The notes beneath the pieces are model-generated. The model did not search any database and was not told where the DNA came from. It saw only the letters and a program-made list of their open reading frames with translations. A DNA stretch of 64,000 nt from Marinactinospora thermotolerans DSM 45154 (lineage in GTDB: Bacteria > Actinomycetota > Actinomycetes > Streptosporangiales > Streptosporangiaceae), in assembly GCF_900167435.1 (NCBI RefSeq), contig NZ_FUWS01000013.1, positions 83,926 to 147,925 on the forward strand, written 5' to 3'. Below are positions 54,754 through 62,768 of this stretch, piece after piece. A program made the position numbers and the translations under genes. Within the stretch, counting starts at the first letter, position 1; each line of letters begins with the position of its first letter.

Positions 54754-55635
54754 TCAGCCCGTGAGGACGATGGACGCCCCGACCGCGACCGCGGCCAGCA
54801 GCAGCGCGTAGCCCGCGGTCACCCCCGCGTGGACGACCGTGCGGGAACGTGTCCCCGCCGGGGCGTGTCGCGGGAGGTAGGCGTAGACCGCCCCGAGAAC
54901 CAGGCCGCTCACCAACCCGCCGATGTGCGCCGTCCACGAGATGGCCGGCACCAGGAACGTGATCAGCAGGTTCACCGCGAGCAGGCCGAGGATGAACCGG
55001 GTGTCCAGACGCAGCCGGCGCCCGATCAGCAGGACCGCGCCGAACAGGCCGAAGATCGCCCCCGAGGCGCCCACGGACACCTGTCCCGGGTCGGCGACGA
55101 GGGTGAGCATCGAGCCGCCGATGGCGCTGAGCACCCACAGGGCGAGGAAACGCCAGTGCCCCAGCCAGCTCTCCAGCTGCGGGCCGAGCACGTACATCGC
55201 GAACCCGTTGAACAGCAGGTGCATGATGCTGCCGTGCAGCAACGCCGAGGTCAACAGCCGGTACCACTGGTCGTGGTACAGCACGCCGCCGCCCCACATG
55301 GCGAACTGGGCCGTGACGGGCGACCAGCCGCCCTGCCGGACCACCTGCTGTAGCAGGAAGCCCAGGACCATCAGGCCGATCAGCGCCCAGGTCACGTAGG
55401 GCCGGGCGGTCACCCGGCCGCCGAACGTGGTGCGCGCCTCTCGCACACTCCTGTTGCCCTCGGCGACGCATTCGACGCAGTGGAAGCCCACCGACGCCTC
55501 GCGCATGCAGTCGGGGCAGATCGGCCGCTCACACCGTGTACAGCGGACATAGGTCTCCCGATCAGGGTGCCGGAAGCACGTCGGAACGGCGTGCTCCTGC
55601 GCCCCCGAGGGAGAAGGGGGCGGAGAGGCGCTCAT
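54754..55635 (-). CDS. rhomboid-family intramembrane serine protease
   Basis: This 293-residue membrane protease has an N-terminal zinc-binding region with the pattern CxxH and repeated CxxC (CFRHPDRETYVRCTRCERPI, then CPDCMREA and CVEC). Six or seven membrane segments follow. The catalytic Ser191 is in GASGAIFG and His237 is in WTAHIGG. The HLLFNGFAMYVLGP loop is typical. It cuts membrane proteins within the bilayer. A rhomboid next to crgA and ppiA is standard in the actinobacterial oriC-side locus. Confidence 0.95.
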   Translation of the reverse strand: MSASPPPSPSGAQEHAVPTCFRHPDRETYVRCTRCERPICPDCMREASVGFHCVECVAEGNRSVREARTTFGGRVTARPYVTWALIGLMVLGFLLQQVVRQGGWSPVTAQFAMWGGGVLYHDQWYRLLTSALLHGSIMHLLFNGFAMYVLGPQLESWLGHWRFLALWVLSAIGGSMLTLVADPGQVSVGASGAIFGLFGAVLLIGRRLRLDTRFILGLLAVNLLITFLVPAISWTAHIGGLVSGLVLGAVYAYLPRHAPAGTRSRTVVHAGVTAGYALLLAAVAVGASIVLTG

Positions 55636-55645
55636 CTCCTCCCGC

Positions 55646-56173
55646 CTACTTACGCTCGATGGTGACGGACTGGATGACGACGTCGTTCTCAGGCCGGTCC
55701 ATCTGGTCCGTGGCGACCTGCGCGATCTCGTCGACGACGTTACGGCCTTCGACGACCTCGCCGAAGATCGTGTGCTTGTTGGTGAGCCATTCGGTCGCGC
55801 CGACCGTGATGAAGAACTGCGAGCCGTTGGTGTTGGGCCCCGCGTTCGCCATCGCCAGCAGGTAGGGACGGTTGAACTTCAGGGACGGGGCGAACTCGTC
55901 CTTGAACTTGTAGCCGGGGCCGCCACGGCCGTTGCCGAGCGGGTCGCCGCCCTGGATCATGAACCCCTTGATGACACGGTGGAAGATCGTGCCGTCGTAT
56001 AGCTTGGCGTTGCTCGGCTTGCCGGTGCGGGGATCGACCCACTGCTTCGTGCCCTCGGCGAGCTCCACGAAGTTCTTCACCGTCTCGGGAGCCTCCTGGG
56101 CGAACAACTTCAGGACGATGTCGCCGTGGTTGGTGCTCATCCGAGCGAAGAGCTGACCTTGTGCGTCGGACAC
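55646..56173 (-). CDS. ppiA: cyclophilin-type peptidyl-prolyl cis-trans isomerase
   Basis: This 175-residue cyclophilin starts at GTG 56173, with GGAAAGG upstream. The active-site residues are in FHRVIKGFMIQGGDP, then MANAGPNTNGSQFFIT, and the final region WLTNKHTIFGEVVEGRNVVD. There is no signal peptide, so it is cytoplasmic. It catalyses proline isomerisation during folding. The stop is ten bases from the rhomboid start, so the two genes are probably one unit on the minus strand. Confidence 0.96.
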   Translation of the reverse strand: MSDAQGQLFARMSTNHGDIVLKLFAQEAPETVKNFVELAEGTKQWVDPRTGKPSNAKLYDGTIFHRVIKGFMIQGGDPLGNGRGGPGYKFKDEFAPSLKFNRPYLLAMANAGPNTNGSQFFITVGATEWLTNKHTIFGEVVEGRNVVDEIAQVATDQMDRPENDVVIQSVTIERK

Positions 56174-56423
56174 CTGGGTGCCTTTCCGTTGTGTGTGGCT
56201 TACCCGTCCCACGTTACCCGTCCGCTCCGGTCCGACTGCGGGACGGAGGAAAAGCGCGAACCGATCGAGGTGTGTCACAGCGTGAGCTATCAGACATCCA
56301 CGGCATAGGTTGAGCTGACACGCTCCTGTCGGCCACGCGGGGCCGCGCCCGGCCGACACCCGTGCATAGCCCGGATCCGAACGGGAAGGGGCGATACAGC
56401 ATCCTGATACAGAGGAGGTCGAC

Positions 56424-57041
56424 GTGCCGATCACGTTGAAACGCCGTAAGGGCAACTTCGAAACCGAGGCGGCCCTGGCCCGCCTCCAGGAGATCGCTCG
56501 TGAGCGGGCCGAACGACTCGGTCCCTACGCCGACCAGGCCCGCGACACCGCGCTCCTGCGCATCAACCAGGCGCGCGGCTGGACCGCCCCCCGGCTGGAG
56601 ACCGCCGCCCAGCGCGTCGAGGACACCGTCGCGCCGCGGGTCGCCGGCCTCCTGTCCGCCGCCGCCCACAAGGTCGAGCCGGTCGCGGTCCGCAAGCGGC
56701 GCTTCCCCCGTTCCCTCCTGATCGTCGGCACCGGCGCGGTCGCCGCCGTCCTGGCCTACGGGGTGCTGCGCGCCCGGCAGGCGTCGCAGGACGCCGAGTG
56801 GCAGGAGAACCTCAACCACGCCCGCGACCAGGTCCGCGAGACCAAGGAGCGGCTCGCCGCCAAGGCCCAGGAGACCTCGGCCAAGCTCAAGGGCTCGGCG
56901 GAGGAGGTCGCGGCGGAGACGAAGAAGGCCAAGGAGACCGCCGCGCAGGGCTCGAAGGAGTCCAAGGACATCGCCGCCCAGGGCGCGAAGGAATCCAAGC
57001 AGGAGCTGAACGGTCGCGTCACCGCCGACAAGACCAAGTGA
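56424..57041 (+). CDS. membrane-anchored coiled-coil protein (DUF5324-like)
   Basis: This 205-residue protein starts at GTG 56424, with GAGGAGG upstream. Its N-terminal helical half has ALARLQEIARERAERLGPYA. A single membrane segment sits at about 95-113 (RSLLIVGTGAVAAVLAYGVL). The C-terminal half is a long Lys/Glu/Ala helix that reads like a coiled coil (ETKERLAAKAQETSAKLKGS). Position next to ppiA, composition and topology fit the DUF5324 family of Streptomyces and relatives. Function unknown. Confidence 0.75.
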   Translation: MPITLKRRKGNFETEAALARLQEIARERAERLGPYADQARDTALLRINQARGWTAPRLETAAQRVEDTVAPRVAGLLSAAAHKVEPVAVRKRRFPRSLLIVGTGAVAAVLAYGVLRARQASQDAEWQENLNHARDQVRETKERLAAKAQETSAKLKGSAEEVAAETKKAKETAAQGSKESKDIAAQGAKESKQELNGRVTADKTK

Positions 57042-57053
57042 CCTCCCCGGACG

Positions 57054-57092
57054 CGAGAACGGCCCCACGGTGACACCGCGGGGCCGTTCTCG
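57054..57092. terminator. bidirectional terminator
   Basis: A perfect 13-bp inverted repeat (CGAGAACGGCCCC / GGGGCCGTTCTCG) with a 13-base loop lies between convergent genes. Confidence 0.85.
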
Positions 57093-57109
57093 TACGTTTC
57101 GGGGCGGGG

Positions 57110-57766
57110 CTAGGAGTTCTTCCCGCGCGATCCGTTCTTGACGATGCGCCAGACGAACGGATAGCGCCAGTTGTACCCGAGGGCGGCGGCCACGCCCGCC
57201 AGCAGCGGCAGGAACACCCAGCCGAGCACCATGAACAGGTAGACGAAGACCGGCAGGATGAGGATCCACAGGACCGACATCAGGAGCGAGGCGATGAAGA
57301 AGTTGAGCTGGTAGTTCAGCGCCTCGAGCACCTGCCGGCGCAGGAACGGCGAAGCGTCGTTCTTGATCAGCAGGACCAGCAGCGGACCGAGGCACAGGGT
57401 GAAGTAGCCCGACACGTGCGCGCCGAGCGCCCAGACGCGGTCCTCGCGGCTCGCCTCGTCCTCGGTGGCCTGCCAGGGCGGCGCCGGGGCGGCGGCCGGC
57501 CCGTGTTGCGCCGGGGTGAGGTCCTGGAGCAGGGGGACCAGGTCGGCGCGGACCTTCGCGTTCATGGCGAGGTCGAGCCGCTGGTCGAACTCCGTCTCGT
57601 CGAGCTGCCCATCGGCGAAGGCGTCTTTGAGGCGGTCGGCCACCGCGTCGCGGTCGGCGTGGGTGACCCTCAACTGGTCGGCCGGGACCGGGGTGGAACG
57701 GGACCGGTCCGGATGCCACGGGCCGTTAGAAGAGGGGTGGGGAGTATTCGGGTTGTACACAGCCAC
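57110..57766 (-). CDS. DUF1707 and DUF4870 domain membrane protein
   Basis: This protein has about 218 residues from GTG 57766, chosen because AAGGAG lies five bases before it. The DUF1707 (SHOCT-like) domain at about 30-85 has VTHADRDAVADRLKDAFADG and LDETEFDQRLDLAMNAK. The DUF4870 domain at about 115-210 carries three membrane segments (RRQVLEALNYQLNFFIASLL is typical). The combination is common in actinobacteria. Role unknown, probably envelope-associated. Confidence 0.85.
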   Translation of the reverse strand: MAVYNPNTPHPSSNGPWHPDRSRSTPVPADQLRVTHADRDAVADRLKDAFADGQLDETEFDQRLDLAMNAKVRADLVPLLQDLTPAQHGPAAAPAPPWQATEDEASREDRVWALGAHVSGYFTLCLGPLLVLLIKNDASPFLRRQVLEALNYQLNFFIASLLMSVLWILILPVFVYLFMVLGWVFLPLLAGVAAALGYNWRYPFVWRIVKNGSRGKNS

Positions 57767-58285
57767 CTTCACTCCTTGCCGTGTCGCCTATGGCAGCCCG
57801 CGCGGAGACGCCCGCTCGTACTTCCATCATGCGTCATCGCCCGCCACACGGACACGGGAACGACCCTGATATCGACCCTGAGATTTCCACGGTGTCCCCG
57901 GCGGAAGACTTCAGCAGGTGAAACGCTCCGGTCCTCCTCGGGGTTCCCGATTCCTAACGGAACCCGGTGGGAACCGGCGCGATCGGCCGCGTGACCGCGC
58001 TGCCTGACCGCTCCACCACTGGAAGGCGTGGTGGGACCTCGCCGGGACCCGCTGATCACCGGTGGGAACCGATGTCGGGGGCGACCGGTGGGAGGCCGAT
58101 CGCGCCGATCCCCACGCTGCCCCGCGTGGCGGCCGGGAGGGCACCGCCGGGGACACGGCCCGCCCGCGCTCAGGAAAGCCTCGGAGGGGCCGCGTGTCGC
58201 TCGGCGGCATGTCCGTTAATGCGTATCGGCCGCCCCGGTCGAGGACCCGGGCGGCCGATGTGGTTCGTTCTATCTGTGAGAACCC
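57767..58285. other. intergenic stretch without recognisable gene
   Basis: No frame here has a ribosome-binding site and plausible composition. A 7-bp hairpin, GGGTTCC/GGAACCC, lies at 57941-57965. The part next to 57766 probably holds the promoter of the DUF1707 gene. Confidence 0.5.
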
Positions 58286-58361
58286 TGGTGGAGCCAAGGG
58301 GAGTCGAACCCCTGACCTCCGGTATGCAAAACCGGCGCTCTGCCAGCTGAGCTATGGCCCC
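58286..58361 (-). tRNA. tRNA-Ala (anticodon TGC)
   Basis: The minus strand gives a complete class I tRNA with acceptor GGGGCCA / TGGCTCC, D-arm TAGCTCAGCTGGCAGAGC, anticodon loop TTTGCAT with TGC, and T-arm GGGGTTCGACTCCCC. The discriminator is A and CCA is encoded. In actinobacteria this tRNA normally lies near gyrA on the oriC side. Confidence 0.97.
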
Positions 58362-58552
58362 TCTACGAGATCGCGGCCCCGCCCGTCCAGGCGACACGGC
58401 CGACGAGGAAGAGCATACCGTCCCCGACGACGCACGTGTTCCCCGGCCTGGGAGGGTGCCGGAAGGACCCGAGCGCGCGCCGAGGCGTCTCGGGCAAAGA
58501 GACAGCCACTGACACGTACGAGACGTGCCGTGGCCTGTCGTCTCGGTGGAGC

Positions 58553-58675
58553 CTAGTTCTCGCTGGCCGCCGTGGCTTCCGTCCACAGGTCGAGCTCGGC
58601 GCGGTCGGCCTGGATCTTGCGGTAGACGGCGAACGCCCCGAGGGCCACCAGCACCAGGGCGATGATCTTCTTCAC
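58553..58675 (-). CDS. DLW-39 family peptide
   Basis: This 40-residue peptide starts at GTG 58675, with AAGGGG about nine bases upstream. It has a short hydrophobic helix (KKIIALVLVALGAFAVYRKI) and then the name-giving motif in QADRAELDLWTEAT. DLW-39 peptides are tiny actinobacterial proteins, often encoded near tRNA-Ala and gyrA. The function is unknown. It is too short for most ORF cut-offs. Confidence 0.85.
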   Translation of the reverse strand: MKKIIALVLVALGAFAVYRKIQADRAELDLWTEATAASEN

Positions 58676-59129
58676 GGTGAGGACCCCTTACTTCCTTACG
58701 CGGATGATGGATGAGTTCTGGACGCTCGGTTCCAGCTGGACGGAACCCGGCCGTCGGTCCGGCCCGGCCACGCTCTCCGCCCTGCCGGCCGGAAGGCGTC
58801 AGAAGAGAACTTTATGGGTTTGTCCCCAAGCAGACTAGCAACCCGTTGCACTTCTTCCTCGGCCCCTCGGACGTTCACGTCCCGGGACACGCGGGGGAGG
58901 GGTACCGAGCCCTCCCAGAGACACGCCGCACCACCTATTGTGGCCCGCCGGAACCGGGATCGGGCACGTCGCTCCCGCACGGCCCCGGATCACCGGGAGC
59001 GTCCCGAACCGGGCGGTTCCTCCGGAGGGGGGATCATCGGGGAGGAACCGAACCGGACGGCCACCCGAGACGGACGGGACGCGCGCTGTGGAGCGGCCGA
59101 AGCCGGACAGGGATCACCCGGACCGCTTC
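58676..59129. other. intergenic stretch between DLW-39 and DUF5753 genes
   Basis: I see no credible gene. Frames are low-complexity and without Shine-Dalgarno sites. A less GC-rich patch lies near 58800-58860. It must hold the DLW-39 promoter on the minus strand. Confidence 0.45.
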
Positions 59130-59963
59130 TCAGAAGAGCAGGGCCAGCCGTTTGAGGGTGACCAGCGTCGCCGAGAGGCCCAGAGCGGCACCGGTCAGCC
59201 GCTCCCACACCTCCGCGCACCGTCCGACCGACGTCCGCTCCTCCACGATCGCGCCCCCGTGCGTCGCCTCGACGAAGGCCAGGGCGCCCTCGTCCTCGTC
59301 GAATTCCAGAATCGTGAACGGTCCCGCGGCACCGGCGTGGGGACCCACCGAGGTGGGCAACAGCTGCAACCGCGTCCGCCCGCCCCACTCCGCCGCCTCG
59401 ATGAGCCTGCTCAACTGGGCCCGCAGGACCTCGGGCTCGCCCTCCAGCCTCCGTAGCGCGTCCTCCTCGACCAGGGCGTGGTAGCGCTCCAGGCCGGCGC
59501 GCCGAAGAATCTCCTGACGTTTGAGGAAGGCCGCGACCGTCCGCTCCACCCCGCGCTCGTCGTGTCCCTGCGAGCGGGCGAGCAGCGCGGTGTAGCCGGG
59601 GACCTGGAGCAGGTCGGGGACGAGCAGGCCCGCGTAGGTGCTGATCCGCACCGCTCCGGACTCGTTGCCGACGTAGGCCGATGAGACGACGTCCTCGTAG
59701 TCGGTCCACCAGGGACGCGACCGGGAGTCGTGGACCATGGAGAGGAGCGCGTCCCGCTGGCCGGCGTCGACCTCGTAGAGCCGCAGGAGCGCGGCCACCT
59801 CGACCACCGTCGGCGGCTCCCCCACCCCCGTCTCGATCCGCTCGATCCTGAGGGCCGGCCATCCGAGCGCGGCCGCGGCCTGGCCGTGGGAGAGCCCGGC
59901 CAGTTCACGTCTTCTGCGCAGTTCCAGGGAGAGGTGGTGGCGACGGATGATGGGACTGGTCAT
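59130..59963 (-). CDS. helix-turn-helix regulator with DUF5753 domain
   Basis: This 277-residue protein has an Xre-type helix-turn-helix at 12-68 (RRRRELAGLSHGQAAAALGW, then PALRIERIETG). A DUF5753 domain follows from about 90 to the end, with AGLLVPDLLQVPGYTALLAR and then RQEIL near the middle. This is a very common actinobacterial regulator type. It is often paired with a small DUF397 gene, which is not present here. Target unknown. Confidence 0.9.
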   Translation of the reverse strand: MTSPIIRRHHLSLELRRRRELAGLSHGQAAAALGWPALRIERIETGVGEPPTVVEVAALLRLYEVDAGQRDALLSMVHDSRSRPWWTDYEDVVSSAYVGNESGAVRISTYAGLLVPDLLQVPGYTALLARSQGHDERGVERTVAAFLKRQEILRRAGLERYHALVEEDALRRLEGEPEVLRAQLSRLIEAAEWGGRTRLQLLPTSVGPHAGAAGPFTILEFDEDEGALAFVEATHGGAIVEERTSVGRCAEVWERLTGAALGLSATLVTLKRLALLF

Positions 59964-60162
59964 GGCATTTCCGTACGCGCTGGGTGCCGGGGGCGTTACC
60001 TCAGGGAAGCATCCCGGCCGACCGACGGCAATAATCCGGGAGGAAACGGTCAGATGTCCGTCCCGGCCGAGCCGTCCGCGTCCCCTCCGAAAACGCCGGA
60101 CGGCGCTCCGGTGGCCTGGCCCGAGGAGTGCGTCAGCTGGTACGGGGGAGAGAGCGACGGGG

Positions 60163-60987
60163 GTGGGGGGAATCGACGGAAACGACACGACCAGGGGGCC
60201 GTTCCCGCGGCGCCTGGCCGACACGGTCGAGGCGGTGGCCGTCTTCTGCGCCGTGTACGCCGCCACCGCCGTCGGAGGCCCCCTCGTCGCCGCCCCCGCC
60301 CGCGCCGTGCTGGGGGACCAGGCCGGCGCCACCTGGACGGTCGGACACGAGGTCCCGCGGTTGCTCTCCCACCTGGGCGGTCTGGCGACCGCGGTCCTCC
60401 TGCTCGGCGTCTACCTCCGGTGGCGCACCCGCGGCCGACTCTCCGACATCGCGCTGGACGCCCCGCTCCCGTGGAGGTCGGCGGGCCGAGGACTGCTGGT
60501 CGGACTCCTCCTGGGCGCCGGCACGCTCGCCCTCGCGCCCTCCGGCCCCGGCGGGGTCGGTCCCACGCGGGTCGTGGCGCTCGGCGTCCTGGTGCTGGCC
60601 GGTCTGCTGGCCCGCGGAACCGCGGAGGAGCTGATGGCCCGGGGCTGGCTGCTGCACGCGCTCGCCCGTTCCCTTCCGCTTCCCCTCGCGATCGCGCTTC
60701 AGGCCCTGCTGTCGGCGTTCGCGCTCGTCCTTCTGGGGGAGGTGCGGGCGGTCGCGGGCCTGGTGGCGGCCTTCGGCTTCGGCGTGTTCGCCGCCCTCTA
60801 CGTCGTGTGGGACCGGACGCTGTGGGGGGTGTGCGCGCTCCACGGCGCGTTCGCGTTCACCGCGGGCCCGTTGGCCGCGGCGTTCGGCCGGGCGGCCGAC
60901 GCACCGGTGGCGGCTCTGCCGCCGGTGCTCGTGGGGATCGTCCTCCTGACGGCGGCCCTGCGTCGCCGGGGCGGACTTCCCCGGTGA
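60163..60987 (+). CDS. CPBP-family intramembrane glutamic protease
   Basis: This protein has about 274 residues from GTG 60163, with GGGGAGAGAG upstream. It has seven to eight membrane segments. Motif 1, GTAEELMARGWLL (EExxxR), lies in the second half. A later LHGAF gives the second catalytic His. CPBP (Abi) proteases resemble CAAX-processing enzymes and in bacteria often act on small peptides or in immunity. No peptide precursor gene is next to it. The DUF5753 regulator diverges from it. Confidence 0.82.
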   Translation: MGGIDGNDTTRGPFPRRLADTVEAVAVFCAVYAATAVGGPLVAAPARAVLGDQAGATWTVGHEVPRLLSHLGGLATAVLLLGVYLRWRTRGRLSDIALDAPLPWRSAGRGLLVGLLLGAGTLALAPSGPGGVGPTRVVALGVLVLAGLLARGTAEELMARGWLLHALARSLPLPLAIALQALLSAFALVLLGEVRAVAGLVAAFGFGVFAALYVVWDRTLWGVCALHGAFAFTAGPLAAAFGRAADAPVAALPPVLVGIVLLTAALRRRGGLPR

Positions 60988-61038
60988 CGCTCCACGCCTG
61001 CGGGGCGCTCCGCCTGCGGGTGGAGGGGTCGCGCCCTC

Positions 61039-61353
61039 CTAGTGCAGCAGTTTCAGGCCGACGATGCCGGAGACGATCAGGACCAGGCACAGGATCTTGG
61101 CGACGCTGACCGCTTCGCCCAGCCACACCATCCCGACGAGGGCCGTTCCCACCGCGCCGATTCCCACCCAGATCGCATATCCCGTCCCCACGGGGATGGA
61201 GCGGAGCGCGAAGGCCAGCCCCGCCATGCTCAGGGTCAGCGTGACCAGGAAGAGCAGACTCGGCCCCAACCGGGAGAACCCTTTCGACGCCGACAACGCG
61301 GTCGCCCACGCGGTCTCCATGAGTCCGGACAGGACAAGTACCACCCAGGCCAT
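61039..61353 (-). CDS. sugE: SMR-family guanidinium exporter (SugE/Gdx type)
   Basis: This 104-residue protein has four membrane segments, starting at ATG 61353 with GGAGGAGAAC immediately upstream. The essential Glu13 lies in GLMETAWA. The SugE/Gdx pattern is visible in GFSRLGPSLLFLVTLTLSMA, then SIPVGTGYAIWVGIGAVG, and the ending IVGLKLLH. Gdx proteins export guanidinium in exchange for protons. The guanidine-III aptamer 21 bases upstream confirms the substrate class. Confidence 0.95.
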   Translation of the reverse strand: MAWVVLVLSGLMETAWATALSASKGFSRLGPSLLFLVTLTLSMAGLAFALRSIPVGTGYAIWVGIGAVGTALVGMVWLGEAVSVAKILCLVLIVSGIVGLKLLH

Positions 61354-61374
61354 GTTCTCCTCCATTCGGGTTCC

Positions 61375-61415
61375 GCGCCGTCTTGTCGTGACCGGGTACG
61401 ACGCACCTCGTCCGG
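61375..61415 (-). ncRNA. guanidine-III (ykkC-III) riboswitch
   Basis: The 41-base minus-strand segment matches the guanidine-III aptamer as I recall it from Thermobifida fusca at nearly every position. It opens CCGGACGAGGTGCG, has ACCCGGTCA in the middle and ends GACAAGACGGCGC. The helix GCGTCGT / ACGGCGC still pairs through one T-G wobble where T. fusca has C. It ends 21 bases before the sugE start, with the Shine-Dalgarno site in between. Guanidine binding probably opens translation of the exporter. Confidence 0.92.
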
Positions 61416-61591
61416 GGAAGACATGTTGTACTCCCGTCCATATTCTGCCAGCGGCTCCCGGAGATCCCGCCGCTCGGAATGTTCGCCACCCCGGCCTCTC
61501 CGCGGAATCGGAGTCGCCCACTCCACATAGCGCGTAGCATGCAGGAGGAAACGCCGGGCCGTCACATCCCGCGCGCGAACATAGGAAAGTG

Positions 61592-61900
61592 ATGAACTAC
61601 CCCATCGACGACGCCGAGGAACTGATCGCCAACGCGGAGGAGGAGTTTCCGCCCGCGATGCGGTCACGCTTGATCGCGAAGCTCCGCATGGGGATGCACA
61701 TCGACGACGCGGCCCGCGATCTCGGCCTGACCTCGCAACGGGTTTTCGCCGCCGCTCGCATCCTCAGCGCATTCGGCGACCAGCTGGACGCGACACTCAC
61801 CGACCAGCGCGACCCGAGTATCCCGCACGGCACGGTCACCGGTTACAACCGGCGGTGCCGGTGCCCACGGTGCAGGGCGGCTCTGAACCAGCGCATCTGA
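61592..61900 (+). CDS. small protein with HTH-like region and HGTxxGYxxxCRCxxCR zinc motif
   Basis: This 102-residue protein starts at ATG 61592, with AGGAAAG upstream. The middle (about 35-60) reads as a helix-turn-helix, MHIDDAARDLGLTSQRVFAA. The C-terminus is HGTVTGYNRRCRCPRCRAAL, a Cys/His motif that recurs in actinobacterial phage, plasmid and accessory proteins. It could bind DNA. No mobile element genes are seen beside it. Confidence 0.7.
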   Translation: MNYPIDDAEELIANAEEEFPPAMRSRLIAKLRMGMHIDDAARDLGLTSQRVFAAARILSAFGDQLDATLTDQRDPSIPHGTVTGYNRRCRCPRCRAALNQRI

Positions 61901-62052
61901 CTCGGCGTGGGCGGCCCCCACCTCGGAGAACGGCAGGCCAGGCCGGCCCAGCACGGATGAAACAGCGAAGAAACCCGAATTTCACTCGGGATTCGTGCTC
62001 GTTTAGCGGCGTTTCAGGCTTATTGATCTTGTAGCCGGGGAAATCGCTCAAC

Positions 62053-62157
62053 ATGAACGAGCGTGTGGACTGGGCCGCGATGAGCGACGAGGAGTTCATG
62101 GCGCTGGTGCGCCAATTGATGGAGGCTCCCGTGGGAGCCGACTCCGAGGAGGACTAG
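62053..62157 (+). CDS. very small acidic ORF
   Basis: This 34-residue ORF starts at ATG 62053. It reads NERVDWAAMSDEEFMALVRQ in its first part and ends GADSEED. Composition and periodicity (WxxMSxxEFxxLVxxL) look like a short amphipathic helix. The Shine-Dalgarno match GGGG is about 12 bases away, so expression is uncertain. Confidence 0.4.
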   Translation: MNERVDWAAMSDEEFMALVRQLMEAPVGADSEED

Positions 62158-62680
62158 CCCCCCTCCCGACACACGGCCGATCCATCCGGCCGCACCGACA
62201 CGGCCACGCCATGCTCCCCACCCGAGGACACGGGGAGAAACGTGACCGTCCGGCGTCCACGCCGGGGCACACCACCCAGCAGCTCCGGCGCGCGCCCCGG
62301 CCGGGCCTCGAGCCCGCCCCCTCCTTCCTTCCCATGCCCTCCGTCCCCGAGGACTCCGCCACGTCCTCACGTCCCAGCGCACCCCGCGCCTCCTTGTCGA
62401 CTCGACTCCCTGTCGACCCGAGGACCGCCCGGCCAGGTCCTCGGGGGAGGGGCCTCTCCGCTCACTCCGGCTTGATGTCACGAGTTATGGACATGTCGAC
62501 ATGGCAGCAGATCCCTTTGAAGCCTTGCCGACCTGCACAGATGCGGAGTCTCCAGTTTCGGTCCGGACGAAATCGCGAGTTATCGATGTGTCGCTTTGTC
62601 GACATTTCACCGGCCGGGTTCGTTCCTTGAGCGGAGAGAGGAGCGGCCTGCGCGGCGTCGCCGTCCCTGGTGCCGGATGA
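62158..62680. other. non-coding stretch with degenerate direct repeats
   Basis: No credible gene. Two similar 18-base units occur at 62481 and 62576 (CGAGTTATGGACATGTCG and CGAGTTATCGATGTGTCG, 15 of 18 identical). TGTCGACA palindromes occur at 62494-62501 and 62597-62604. These look like protein-binding sites. The 180 bases around them are less GC-rich than the flanks. Confidence 0.55.
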
Positions 62681-62683
62681 ATT

Positions 62684-62724
62684 CCACGGCTCCGGCGACC
62701 CACCGGCCGCCGGAGCCGTGGTTT
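62684..62724 (+). terminator. terminator-like hairpin upstream of topoisomerase IB gene
   Basis: A perfect 14-bp inverted repeat (CCACGGCTCCGGCG / CGCCGGAGCCGTGG) with a 10-base loop is followed by TTT. It lies 45 bases before the topoisomerase start, so it could be an attenuator. Confidence 0.75.
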
Positions 62725-62768
62725 GCCCACCGGCCGCCAGGGCAGTCGGCAGGGACGAAGGGGGCGTC

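Noticed and set aside
57911..58297. Minus-strand frame between DUF1707 gene and tRNA-Ala
   Set aside because: It overlaps the tRNA end, lacks a ribosome-binding site and is Arg/Pro/Ser low-complexity.
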